From: DAIDKA01 sp963708865
GTDB taxonomy: Bacteria; Pseudomonadota; Gammaproteobacteria; Steroidobacterales; Steroidobacteraceae
DNA length: 64,000 nucleotides
Reading direction: 5' to 3'
Assembly: GCA_963708865.1 (NCBI GenBank)
Contig: CAVPUC010000005.1
Coordinates: 310,001 to 374,000 of the forward strand
A program made the translations under genes and the position numbers. Shown in pieces: positions 37,278 to 48,220 of the stretch. Below the pieces are notes generated by a model. The model ran no database searches. It was given only the letters and a program-made list of their open reading frames with translations, and had not been told where the DNA came from. Positions within the stretch are counted from its first letter, which is position 1. Every line of letters starts with the position of its first letter.

Positions 37278-37844
37278 TCAAACGGATGTGGATGATGCGC
37301 CGTCTGCGGCGCCTGCCGGCAGTTTAGCACCGGCGGTGCGCTGGGCCTTGCGCAGCCACTGCAACAGACCTGTGCAATAGACAACGTAGTAGCTGGCGGT
37401 CAGGAACAGGATCCCGAGGGTCAGCGGATTGTTGTCAGGCGTCGGGGGGACGCCCGGGCCGGCGTTGCCCACCGCGTCATAGACCAGCACCAACCGGTAG
37501 AGCACTCGCCCGATGAACAGCGCCGTGACCGCAATGCCGATATACAGGTGCGGCGTGTAGAAATAGCCCGCGCCGGTGGCTTCAAAGACGGTGTGCCGCA
37601 GCGCCAACCAGCCGACCGCCGCGCCGACGATGAGCCCACTGGCGATGTACGCCAAGGCGATCGGATGCAACGGCCGCACGAAAGTCAGCACCAGGCATAG
37701 AACCGTAAACAGCCCCATGCGTACCCACTGCCGTGGCGCGGTCAGCACCTGGCGACCGATGTTGCGGCGCACGCGCCGGTAAACGCCAAAGGCGACGATC
37801 GCGGTCACGGCGGCGATCTGGGGCAGGGTGCGGGCATCGATCAT
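37278..37844 (-). CDS. DUF1453/CcdC-like integral membrane protein
   Basis: A 188-residue protein with about five hydrophobic helices (for example IAAVTAIVAFGVY, GLFTVLCLVLTFV, LYIGIAVTALFIGRVLYR and LTLGILFLTASYYVVYCTGL). The layout and the YRLVLVYD...NPLTLGI region resemble the CcdC/DUF1453 group, whose function is unknown. CAGGAG lies 8 bases before the start. The proline-glycine loop between the last helices is probably outside the membrane. Confidence 0.65.
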   Translation of the reverse strand: MIDARTLPQIAAVTAIVAFGVYRRVRRNIGRQVLTAPRQWVRMGLFTVLCLVLTFVRPLHPIALAYIASGLIVGAAVGWLALRHTVFEATGAGYFYTPHLYIGIAVTALFIGRVLYRLVLVYDAVGNAGPGVPPTPDNNPLTLGILFLTASYYVVYCTGLLQWLRKAQRTAGAKLPAGAADGASSTSV

Positions 37845-37962
37845 GCGAACTCCTGATGGGGCGCGCCATTATGCGCAAGATCGGGGGAGGCGCGCAGGCA
37901 TTGCGGTGCCAGGCACCGGCCGTTAGCCTTGCCGGCCGAATTGCTGCATAGCCCGCTTCCGC

Positions 37963-39919
<1,957 letters not shown>

Positions 39920-40464
39920 GGGTCGCAATGCCGAGCACGGTGTAGATGCCGGCGGCGACCAGGCGCACGAGTTTCAGCGGAATCCAGCGTACCGCGCGGT
40001 CGGCGAACAGTACGGTGGGCACGTTCACCAGCATCATGCCCAGCGTAGTGCCTGCAACAACCTGCAACAATTCGTGGTAACGCGCCGCGAGCGCGACCGC
40101 CACCACCTGCGTCTTGTCGCCCATCTCGGCCAGGAAAAACGTCACGACGGTGAAGATGAACACGCCGTGGGCACTGCGGCTTTCGACCGTGTCGTCCAGC
40201 TTGTCCGGAATCAAGGCCCAGATGGCCACCGCGAGGAATGAAATCCCCAAGATCCAGCGCAGTATCTGCGGGGTGATCAGCGCTCCTACCCACTCGCCGA
40301 ACCAGCACGCGAGCAGGTGATTGCCGAGGGTTGCGACGAAGACCCCGGCGATGATCGGGACCGGCCGGCGCAACCGTGAAGCGAGGATCAGGCTGAGGAG
40401 TTGGGTTTTATCGCCCAGTTCACCGACAGCGACCGAGGCGGTCGAGACCAGGAAGGCCTCCATC

Positions 40465-41031
40465 CTAGTCGGTCTGGACCCGCCGGCTTGCGGTCGCGTT
40501 CAGCGTCGTGCCGAAGACATGATCCCAAAATGAGGTGGTGACGCCGAAATTGCCGGCTTCGGAGGAGTAATGGTGCTGGGCGTGCCGCCGCGAGGCGAGC
40601 AGCAGGCTCTTGGCGAGCGTGCGCGGCTTACGGTAATGAATGGCGTGGTGTACCACGCCGTACCAGAAGAATCCGGCCATCGCGCCGACGGTGAGGCCAC
40701 TCGCGGTGTTGAAGGAACCGAGGGCCCACGCAGGCAGAAATACGCAGCCTAGAATGACGGACAGGCTCAGCCAGGTCGGCGTACCGACGAAGGCCAGCGG
40801 CGCCTCATGGTGGGCGTCGTGCATTGCCGCGAATACCGGCATCCGGTGCAACACGAAGCGATGGATGATGTATTCGGCCAGCGTCCATATCAGGGCGCCG
40901 ATGGCTGCGGCCAGCAGCCAGATCGATGTTTCGTAGGCGGTATTGCGCCAGGCGGTGACAATGGTGGCCGTGGCCACCACCGTGGCGTAAATGACGAAGT
41001 CGGCATAGTAGCCGGTCTTGCTCAAGCGCAT
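40465..41031 (-). CDS. Sterol desaturase/fatty acid hydroxylase superfamily membrane protein
   Basis: A 188-residue diiron membrane enzyme. The histidine clusters HRFVLHRM, HDAHHE, HHAIHYRK and HAQHHY match the fatty acid hydroxylase superfamily; hydrophobic helices precede and separate them. The start at 41031 has GAGG upstream; an in-frame extension upstream is Arg-rich and unlikely to be real. The substrate, perhaps a fatty acyl chain or carotenoid, is not known. It is cotranscribed with the GDT1-family gene. Confidence 0.82.
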   Translation of the reverse strand: MRLSKTGYYADFVIYATVVATATIVTAWRNTAYETSIWLLAAAIGALIWTLAEYIIHRFVLHRMPVFAAMHDAHHEAPLAFVGTPTWLSLSVILGCVFLPAWALGSFNTASGLTVGAMAGFFWYGVVHHAIHYRKPRTLAKSLLLASRRHAQHHYSSEAGNFGVTTSFWDHVFGTTLNATASRRVQTD

Positions 41032-41129
41032 CCGCTGCCTCTCTTTAGCAATGGCATTACTTTGCACACCCGGCGCAAGCTCGAGGTGTCGGCGCCAAGA
41101 TACCGCATGACCGGCCCGCCGTGTGGCGT

Positions 41130-41987
41130 TTAGCCGGCTTGCCGCCCCAGTTCGCGCCGAATCGCCTCCTCGCGCGCATCCTCGATAACCTCCAGCACCC
41201 CGTCCGCATCGACCGCGGACGTATCCGTCGCGAAAACGCCGGTGAGCGGCGTATTGGCGTGCAATTCGCCTTTTTCGAACAGGGACCACATTTCAAGCGC
41301 GTATTCGGTGCTCAGCAGCTCCGGTGCGAACCGGCCGAGCGTGCCGCGCAGGTTGTTTACGTCCCGTTCCAGCATGGCGAGCGCGCCATTGTTGCCAGCC
41401 GCATTGACCACCTGCGGCAGGTCGATGATGACCGGTCCGTCGCGTCCCACCAGCACGTTGAATTCCGATAAATCCCCGTGGATGAGACCGATCGCCAGCA
41501 TCCGGACCACCTGTTGGATCAGGAAGGCGTGAAACTCGAGCGCCGTCTCCCGCGACAGGTCGACCTCCCCCAGCCGCGGCGCCGGATCGCCCGCGGCGTC
41601 CGTGACCATCTCCATCAGCAGCACATCACTGAAATAGCCGTACGGCTTCGGCACGCGCACATCCACGGCCACGAGCTGGTACAGCGCGTCCACCTCCGCA
41701 TTTTTCCAGGCGGATTCCTGTTCCTTTTTCCCGAATCGCGTGCTCTTGGCCATGGCGCGTGTCTGGCGGCTGCCACGTACTTTGCGGCCTTCCTGGTACT
41801 GGGCGCGCTTCTGAAAGCTGCGCTGGCCCATGTCCCGGTACACTTTGGCGCACAGCAATCGTTGCCCCGAGCGCACTACGTAAACCGTGGCTTCCTTGCC
41901 GCTCTTCAACGAACGCAGCACTTCGTCTATCACCCCATCGTCGATGAGGGGCTGCAGGCCTCTGGGTGTCTTCAAGTTGTTCCGCAT
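41130..41987 (-). CDS. RIO1-type serine protein kinase
   Basis: A 285-residue atypical kinase. The nucleotide loop SGKEATVY (29-36), Lys48 in CAKVY, the catalytic loop IHGDLSEFNVLV with Asp172 and Asn177, and the metal Asp189 in IIDLPQ are all in place. A basic flexible loop (RKVRGSRQTRAMAKSTRFGKK) precedes the hinge as in archaeal and yeast Rio1. The role in bacteria is uncertain; ribosome assembly is the function of eukaryotic homologues. It diverges from the efflux operon, sharing the 218-base regulatory gap. Confidence 0.9.
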   Translation of the reverse strand: MRNNLKTPRGLQPLIDDGVIDEVLRSLKSGKEATVYVVRSGQRLLCAKVYRDMGQRSFQKRAQYQEGRKVRGSRQTRAMAKSTRFGKKEQESAWKNAEVDALYQLVAVDVRVPKPYGYFSDVLLMEMVTDAAGDPAPRLGEVDLSRETALEFHAFLIQQVVRMLAIGLIHGDLSEFNVLVGRDGPVIIDLPQVVNAAGNNGALAMLERDVNNLRGTLGRFAPELLSTEYALEMWSLFEKGELHANTPLTGVFATDTSAVDADGVLEVIEDAREEAIRRELGRQAG

Positions 41988-42056
41988 GCGCGGACCTTCA
42001 CGTCCGCGCCATCAAACGGCGCATCCTACCGATCGGCACTGCCGCGCGCCATGAAG

Positions 42057-42093
42057 GTGTCCGCCGGCGTGTCCGGCCGGGTGTCCGCGGACA
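42057..42093. promoter_or_regulatory. Candidate upstream activator sites (12-bp-periodic repeats and palindrome)
   Basis: GTGTCCG occurs at 42057-42063, 42069-42075 and 42081-42087, exactly 12 bases apart. The last copy is part of the perfect palindrome TGTCCGCGGACA (42082-42093). These lie about 95-130 bases upstream of the predicted sigma-54 transcription start, where enhancer-binding proteins usually bind. They are the best candidates for sites of the response regulator at 57395-58738. Confidence 0.55.
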
Positions 42094-42158
42094 GTATGCC
42101 TAACTCGCCCCGGCGCGCTAAAGCGTAGCGCAAACAGCCAGTTACATCCAAATCATCG

Positions 42159-42175
42159 TTGGCACGCCGATTGCT
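42159..42175 (+). promoter_or_regulatory. Sigma-54 (RpoN) promoter of the efflux operon
   Basis: TTGGCACGCCGATTGCT matches the TGGCACG-N4-TTGCW consensus at all core bases. GG (42161-42162) and GC (42173-42174) are 10 bases apart, as required for -24/-12 elements. Transcription would start near 42186, about 20 bases before the TolC start. The operon ends with an NtrC-family activator. Confidence 0.85.
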
Positions 42176-42205
42176 CGTGTGAACTGCGGATAGCCAAGCA
42201 GGTCA

Positions 42206-43596
42206 ATGGTTGATATGCGAGCAGCGGGGCGGGGAGGACTGGCGCTGGTACTGGCAGGATGTTTCCTGTCCGGCCTGGAGCATCGGCCAACGATCTGCTG
42301 CAGCTCTATCACCTGGCTCAGACTCATGATGCCACCCTGCAGGGGGCCCTGGCGCAGCGCGATGCCGCCATCGAATCCAAGCCCCAGGCGCTGGCGCAGC
42401 TGCTGCCGCAAGTCAGTGCCAGTGCCTCCGCCGAGCGGCTGCGCACCGGCGAGGAATTGATCGTCCCGCAGACCGTTGCCGGCTCCACGATCACCGGCTG
42501 CCAGGTGGCTGCCGGGGCGCAGAACCTGGTGTGCTACGGGGATGGTCACGGCTATGGATTGAGCCTGACGCAGACTTTGTGGAGTTTTCAGTCCTTCAGC
42601 CAGTTGCGCGAGGCCAGTGCCACGGCGGCGGCGGCGGAAGCGAATCTGCTTGCGGCGCAGCAAGCGCTGATGCTGCGCGTGGCCTCGGCGTACTTTGGCA
42701 TTCTGAGCGCGCGCGACACGCTGACGGTGGTGCAAGGCGCGCGCGCCTCCTACAAGACCTTGGTGGATGAGGCCCGGGCGCGCGAGCAGACCGGCGTCGG
42801 GCCGCGCAGCGACACCGAGCAGGATCAGACCTACTACGACCAGACCGAGCAGCAGGTCATCGATGCGCAGAATGCCGTCGATGATGCGCAGCTGCTGATG
42901 GCCGAGATCACCGGCTCCCCGGCGACCAAGATCGCGGCCGTGCGCGAGACCATTCCCCTTGAATCCCCCGATCCCGCCTCCGTGGAGGACTGGGTCGGCG
43001 CCGCCGTGCAGGACAGCCCGGTGGTCAGGGCCGCGCAGCTGCAGGCCGAAGCGAGCGATCGCGACATCGATGTGCAACGCGGCAAGGGTCTGCCATCGGT
43101 GGTGCTCGGCGGCAATCGCAGCCGCTCCTGGCAGGATCTCACCATCGGTGGCAACGGTGCCACGGACCAGATCGGTGTATCGGTGACCTGGCCGCTGTTC
43201 CAGGGCGGCGCGGTGGCCTCGCAGATCCGTCAATCGCGCGCCAACTGGAAACTGGCGCTGGCGAATTACTCGGGCGCCCAGCGCGATGCCGAGCGACTCA
43301 CGCGCACCGCCTATCGCGGCGTCGTGACCGGCATTTCACGCATTGCCGCCGCGCAACGCTCGGTAGAATCGTGGCGGGTGGCGGTGGAGGCCATCCGTCG
43401 CAACGTGGAATTCGGTACCAGTGTCGAATTAAACCTGCTCATCTCGCAGAACAATTACTACGGCGCACAACTGCAGTACAGCCAGACCCGCTACGACTAC
43501 CTGACAGCGCTCCTGACCCTCAAACAGCAGGCCGGCCGCTTATCAGAGGCCGACCTCGCCGCGGTCGACGGCCTGCTGGTTAATCCAGCCCCGTAA
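42206..43596 (+). CDS. TolC family outer-membrane efflux channel, one frameshift
   Basis: The outer-membrane exit duct of the tripartite system. From residue ANDLLQLYHLAQTHDATLQGA onward two TolC-type repeats are seen, with long helices (EANLLAAQQALMLRVASAYFGIL; RANWKLALANYSGAQRDAERL) and the strand segment GVSVTWPLFQGG. The signal peptide (MRAAGRGGLALVLAGCFLSG...ASA) reads in another frame; one missing base at about 42273 would join them as SGPGASAND. The LAGC could also be a lipobox. Length after repair is about 463 residues. It is the first gene behind the sigma-54 promoter. Confidence 0.88.
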
Positions 43597-43618
43597 CGCA
43601 AAGCCGATACACAACGAC

Positions 43619-44932
43619 ATGTCCAAATTCAAAGACTACGAGCCGGACAGCGCCGAGTCGCTGCGCATGCGCGACACGGCCGGTCAGGATCGCGCCTTGG
43701 AGCAGCCGTCGGGCTTGCGACGCCACCGGCGCTTGATCATCGTCTCGATCCTCGCCGTTGCGGGGCTCGTGGCGCTCGGGGTGTGGTTCATGCGCTTCAG
43801 TGGCATCAGCAGCTCCGTGGATCGCACCCGGCTCACCATCGCCACCGTCGAGCGTGGGTTGTTCGTGCGCGATGTGGCGGCGGATGGTCAGGTGGTCGCG
43901 GCTTCGAGCCCCACGCTCTACGCCATCGAGGCGGGAATCATCTCCTTGCGCGTGCACGCCGGTGATGCCGTCAAGAAGGGGCAGGTGCTGGCGGTCATCG
44001 ACAGTCCGGATCTGACCGCAAAACTGTCGCAGGAGCAGGCATCGCTGGAAAGCATGAAGGTCGACTGGCAGCGTGCACAGCTGGATGCGGCCAGCAAACT
44101 GCGGCAGCTCTCGGACACGTTCAACCAGGCCAAGGTAGACCGCACCACGGCGCAGCGCGAATCCGAGCGCAGCCGCAAGGCGTATGAGCTGGGTTCCTAT
44201 ACCGAACTGCAGGCGCTCAAGGCCGAGGACACGCTGGAGAAGGCGGATTTCACCTTTCGCCAGGCGCAGGCGGATTTCGAGGCCGCGCCCAAGCAGACCC
44301 AGTTTGACGTGAGCAGCAAGAAGGCGCTCTTCGACCGCCAGCAACTGGTGGTCGCGGACCTGCGCCGGCAGGTCAGTGCCCTGCAGGTGCAGTCCCCGGT
44401 CGATGGTCGTGTCGGACAGGTCCAGGTGGCCGAGCGCGCCAGCGTCGCCAAGGATGCGCCGCTCCTCACCGTGATCGACCTGTCGTTACTGGAAGTCGAG
44501 ATCAAGGTGCCGGAGAGCTTGGCGCGCGACCTGCAACCCGGCATGGCCGCGACCTTGGAAGGCGATGGGCGGCAGTGGCCGGCGGCACTGAGCGGGGTAT
44601 CCCCGGAAGTGGTGGCCGGTGAGGTGACCGCAAGGCTGCGCTTCACGGGTCCCCAGCCGGTGGGCCTGCGACAGAGCCAGCGCCTGGCGGTACGGATCCT
44701 GATCGACAAACGCGACGGCGTCCTGATCGTCGAGCGCGGCAGTTTCGTGGACCAGGATGCCGGCTTCGCCTACGTGGTGCGCGACGGTGTCGCGGAGCGC
44801 CGCCCGGTGCGCCTCGGCGCGCAAAGCGTGCAGAAGGTGGAAATTCTTGATGGCCTGAATGTCGGCGACGAAGTCGTCGTTTCAGGGTCTGATGCATTCA
44901 ATGGCGCCGACCGCGTCATCGTCACTCACTAA
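43619..44932 (+). CDS. Periplasmic adaptor (HlyD/MacA-like membrane fusion protein)
   Basis: A 437-residue adaptor linking the MacB-type permeases to the TolC duct. One transmembrane helix (LIIVSILAVAGLVALGVWF, about 39-57) follows a cytoplasmic head. Lipoyl half-motifs (SLRVHAGDAVKKGQVLAVIDS and ALQVQSPVDGRVGQVQV) flank a coiled-coil hairpin (about 145-235), and beta-barrel and membrane-proximal domains follow. The frame is intact. It starts 22 bases after the TolC stop. Confidence 0.92.
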   Translation: MSKFKDYEPDSAESLRMRDTAGQDRALEQPSGLRRHRRLIIVSILAVAGLVALGVWFMRFSGISSSVDRTRLTIATVERGLFVRDVAADGQVVAASSPTLYAIEAGIISLRVHAGDAVKKGQVLAVIDSPDLTAKLSQEQASLESMKVDWQRAQLDAASKLRQLSDTFNQAKVDRTTAQRESERSRKAYELGSYTELQALKAEDTLEKADFTFRQAQADFEAAPKQTQFDVSSKKALFDRQQLVVADLRRQVSALQVQSPVDGRVGQVQVAERASVAKDAPLLTVIDLSLLEVEIKVPESLARDLQPGMAATLEGDGRQWPAALSGVSPEVVAGEVTARLRFTGPQPVGLRQSQRLAVRILIDKRDGVLIVERGSFVDQDAGFAYVVRDGVAERRPVRLGAQSVQKVEILDGLNVGDEVVVSGSDAFNGADRVIVTH

Positions 44933-44949
44933 AGGGGTTGGAGATACGT

Positions 44950-45664
44950 ATGTTGAAGATGACTCATCTTTCCAAGGTCTACCGCACCGAAGTGGTCGAG
45001 ACCTACGCGCTGCGTGATTTCTCAATCCACGTGAAGGAGGGCGAGTTCGTCGCCGTGACCGGGCCCTCCGGCTCCGGCAAGACCACCTTTCTGACCATCG
45101 CCGGGTCTGCTCGAGGAATTCACCGGCGGGCAGTATCAGCTGGATGGCGCCGATGTCCACGGGCTCAACGACAACCAGCGCTCGCGGCTGCGCAATCAGA
45201 AAATCGGCTTCATCTTCCAGTCCTTCAACCTGATTCCCGATCTCAATGTATTCGACAACGTGGACGTGCCGCTGCGCTATCGACGACTGCCCGGAGCCGA
45301 GCGCCGCAGGCGCATCAATGAGTCACTGGAACGTGTGGGGCTCTCAGCGCGGGCGAAGCACTACCCCGCGGAACTGTCGGGTGGCCAGCAGCAGCGCGTC
45401 GCCATCGCGCGGGCGCTGGCCGGCGGGCCGCGTCTGCTGCTGGCGGATGAGCCTACCGGCAACCTTGATTCGCAGATGGCGCGCAGCGTCATGCAACTGC
45501 TCGAGGAGCTGCATCGCGATGGCGCGACGATCGTGATGGTGACGCATGATCCGGAGCTGGCGGCGCGCGCGCAGCGCGAAGTCCACATCGTTGATGGTCA
45601 GGTGGTGGACTTGGCCGCGCAGACACGCCTGGTTGAAACCCCGACTCCGCGCCCGGCGTTGTAG
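44950..45664 (+). CDS. MacB/LolD-type ABC ATPase, one frameshift
   Basis: The only ATPase of the locus. Walker A GPSGSGKTT, Q-loop FIFQSFNLIPDLNVFDNVDVP, signature LSGGQQQR, Walker B LLLADEPTGNLDS and H-loop VTHDPE match the LolD/MacB class. The ATG at 44950 has GGAG 7 bases upstream. One extra base at about 45104 breaks the frame; its removal restores FLTIAGLLEEFTGGQYQLDG. About 237 residues. It must energise all eight permeases downstream or a subset of them. Confidence 0.9.
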
Positions 45665-45678
45665 CGCGGCTGGAATGC

Positions 45679-46983
45679 ATGTTGGGGTACTACATCGGGC
45701 TGGCCGCGCGCGGCGTGCGGCGCAATATCGGTTCGACGTGCGTCATGATAGCAGCCGTCGGAGTAGGGATCGGCGCGGCGATGACATTGGCGACGGCGTT
45801 GCACGCGTTGTCGGCCAATCCCATTCCTGCGAAGTCGGCGCAGTTGTTTTCTGTGCGTGTTGACAACTGGGGCCCGGATGCTCCCAACAACGCACGCTTC
45901 AGCGACCTCGTCAGTTATACCGATGCCCTCGCGCTCGTAGGCGCACAGCGTGCGATACGTCAGAGCGCGATGTATGCGACGCAATTCAGCGTGACACCGG
46001 CCGCTGGCGACGCAAACCCCTTTCAGGTCACCGCGCGCGTCACCGGCCATGACTTCTTTCAGATGTTTGACGCGCCTTTTGCAGCCGGTGGATCTTGGAC
46101 AGATTCCGACGATCGGAACCGGGCCGATGTTGTGGTGCTCGGCGCCCGACTTGCGCAGCGGCTATATCCGACTGGCAACGTTGTGGGCAGGAGCATCATG
46201 CTCGGCGACCACGACTACCGGATTGTCGGCGTCCTCAAACCGTGGCGGTTCCAGCCGCGGGTCTACGACCTCTCCGTCGGAGTCTTCCAGGAGACCGAGG
46301 ATGTCTTTCTGCCGTTATCAACAGCTGTCGCTCACCAGATTCCGTCGTTCGGCGAGATCTATTGTGGGCACGCGGTCGGCACCGTCTTCACCGACATGCT
46401 CAGCTCGGAATGTCGTTGGCTGCAATTGTGGGTGGAGCTGCCCAGCGCCGCGGCGGCGTCCTCTTACCATCGGTTTCTCGACAACTACGCAGCGGAGCAG
46501 CGGCGAATCGGGCGCTTCAGTTGGCCCGCCAATGAATCGATGCTGGATGTAACCGATACCCAGCGTGCTGAGCACATGGTGCCGAACGAAATGCGGGTGT
46601 CGACGGTGGCAGCATTCGGCTTTCTGCTGGTTTGCCTGGTCAATGCCACGGGATTGATGCTGGCTACGCTGAATCGACGCGCCGGCGAGTTCAGCATTCG
46701 CCGCGCAGTCGGCGCATCCAAAGGGCAGATATTTTCACAGTGTCTGGCCGAAGCCTCCGTCGTCGGCCTCGGAGGAGGAGCACTGGGACTCGTATTGACC
46801 GGCTTAGGCGTCGCTTTCGAACGCCTGATCCTCCGCGAGGACTACGCACGCATTGTGCGTGTGGATCCCGATGCCATGTTCTCGACACTGGCATTGGCAA
46901 TCATCGCTGTGGCAGTCGCGGCGCTATATCCGGCCTGGAACGCAAGCCGGCTGCAGCCGGCTTGGAAGCTGAAGGCGGAGTAG
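45679..46983 (+). CDS. MacB-like permease, type A, pair 1
   Basis: A 434-residue ABC3/FtsX permease: one N-terminal helix (GSTCVMIAAVGVGIGAAMTLAT), a large periplasmic MacB core domain (about 45-290), then three helices (VAAFGFLLVCLVNATGLMLA, SVVGLGGGALGLVLTGLG and a last one ending LKAE). The RRAVGASKGQIFSQCL loop is the ATPase-coupling segment. Codon use looks less G/C-biased at third positions than in pairs 2-4, suggesting an older or separately acquired copy. The stop lies 4 bases before the pair-1 partner. Confidence 0.88.
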   Translation: MLGYYIGLAARGVRRNIGSTCVMIAAVGVGIGAAMTLATALHALSANPIPAKSAQLFSVRVDNWGPDAPNNARFSDLVSYTDALALVGAQRAIRQSAMYATQFSVTPAAGDANPFQVTARVTGHDFFQMFDAPFAAGGSWTDSDDRNRADVVVLGARLAQRLYPTGNVVGRSIMLGDHDYRIVGVLKPWRFQPRVYDLSVGVFQETEDVFLPLSTAVAHQIPSFGEIYCGHAVGTVFTDMLSSECRWLQLWVELPSAAAASSYHRFLDNYAAEQRRIGRFSWPANESMLDVTDTQRAEHMVPNEMRVSTVAAFGFLLVCLVNATGLMLATLNRRAGEFSIRRAVGASKGQIFSQCLAEASVVGLGGGALGLVLTGLGVAFERLILREDYARIVRVDPDAMFSTLALAIIAVAVAALYPAWNASRLQPAWKLKAE

Positions 46984-46987
46984 TGCC

Positions 46988-48211
46988 GTGGCAATAGTTC
47001 CACTGTTACGCGCGCTCGCTCACCGCAAGACCGGCGTGGTACTGATTGCCGCCCAGATTGCGCTGTCAGTTGCGATCCTTGCCAACTCTCTGTCCATCGT
47101 CCAGCAGCGCGAACGTCTCATGGAGCGACCAACTGGCCTTGATGAGGCCAACATCTTTACGATGACAAATGAATTCAGCGGCACCATGGCTGATCTTTCG
47201 GCCCGCATTAAGGGCGATCTGGCGCGACTGCGTGCCATGCCCGGTGTGGTGGACGCCACAGCCGTTCAGAGCTTTCCTTTGCGGGGGTACGGGCGGTCGA
47301 TCTCCGTGAAGCTCCGTGCGGATGACAAGGACAACGCTTTCAACGTCGGTTGGTACGCGTTACCGCCCAACGGGCTGGATGCCTGGGGCATACGCTTAAC
47401 CGCCGGACGAAATTTTAATGCAGATGAAGTTCGCGACTACCTTATTGGATTCAAAAATCCGGACCCGGCTGTTGTGATCGTTAGCCGGGCGCTAGCGGAC
47501 CGGCTATTTCCGCGGGGTAACGCTCTTGGCCAGAGTATTTATATGGGCGGTGCCGGCCCGTCTCGGATCGTCGGTATCGTGGAGCGTGCGCAGACCGCGT
47601 GGGCTGCGCAAAGCTCAGGTCCGGGACCGTATGGACCCGAGGAGTCGGTGCTGGTGCCCTTTCAATGGGTGAGTCCGATTGTTGCCTACGTGGTGCGAAC
47701 TGCGCCGGGCAAGTCCGACTCCTTGCTGGCGCTTGCGAAGCAGCGGCTGTTTGCGCTGAGCCGAGCCCGCATCCTCAGTGAGGCACAGACCTTTTCCCAG
47801 ACGCGCGCTGAACGGTATCGCTCCGATATTGCGCTGGCACTGGTTCTCAAAGTGGTCTGCGTCTTGCTGCTGGCTGTCACTGCCTTTGGCGTGATAGCCC
47901 TGACGACCAATTGGGTGTCGCAGCAACGCCGATACATAGGTATGCGCCGGGCGGTTGGCGCCCGTCGAATCGACATCGTGCAGTATTTTCAGTTTGAGAA
48001 TCTGCTCATTGCGGGATTCGGCGCGGCCATTGGAGTCGCATTGGGTCTTGCCGGAAACGTCTGGCTGGCGACTGCGCTGGAGATCACTCGGATGGGTATT
48101 GGCTACATCGTTGCCGCCGCCGTCATGGTCTTGCTGCTGAGCCAGGCCGCGGTGCTGCTACCGGCGCTGCGGGCTGCGGCGTTGCCGCCCGTGGCTGCGA
48201 TCCGGCAATAG
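46988..48211 (+). CDS. MacB-like permease, type B, pair 1
   Basis: A 407-residue FtsX-type permease starting at GTG 46988. The type B signature is LLRALAHRKTGVVLIAAQIALSVAILANSLSIV with a following RPTGLDEANIF segment; the coupling loop is RRAVGARRIDIVQYF. The topology is one helix, a smaller periplasmic domain and three helices, ending PVAAIRQ. It probably forms a heterodimer with the type A protein just upstream. As in its partner, codon use is less G/C-biased than in later pairs. Confidence 0.87.
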   Translation: MAIVPLLRALAHRKTGVVLIAAQIALSVAILANSLSIVQQRERLMERPTGLDEANIFTMTNEFSGTMADLSARIKGDLARLRAMPGVVDATAVQSFPLRGYGRSISVKLRADDKDNAFNVGWYALPPNGLDAWGIRLTAGRNFNADEVRDYLIGFKNPDPAVVIVSRALADRLFPRGNALGQSIYMGGAGPSRIVGIVERAQTAWAAQSSGPGPYGPEESVLVPFQWVSPIVAYVVRTAPGKSDSLLALAKQRLFALSRARILSEAQTFSQTRAERYRSDIALALVLKVVCVLLLAVTAFGVIALTTNWVSQQRRYIGMRRAVGARRIDIVQYFQFENLLIAGFGAAIGVALGLAGNVWLATALEITRMGIGYIVAAAVMVLLLSQAAVLLPALRAAALPPVAAIRQ

Positions 48212-48220
48212 GAGAACCCG

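Noticed and set aside
40464..41129. yybP-ykoY manganese riboswitch before the GDT1-family gene
   Set aside because: Neither the gap upstream of the hydroxylase-like gene nor the one-base junction shows the conserved riboswitch core.
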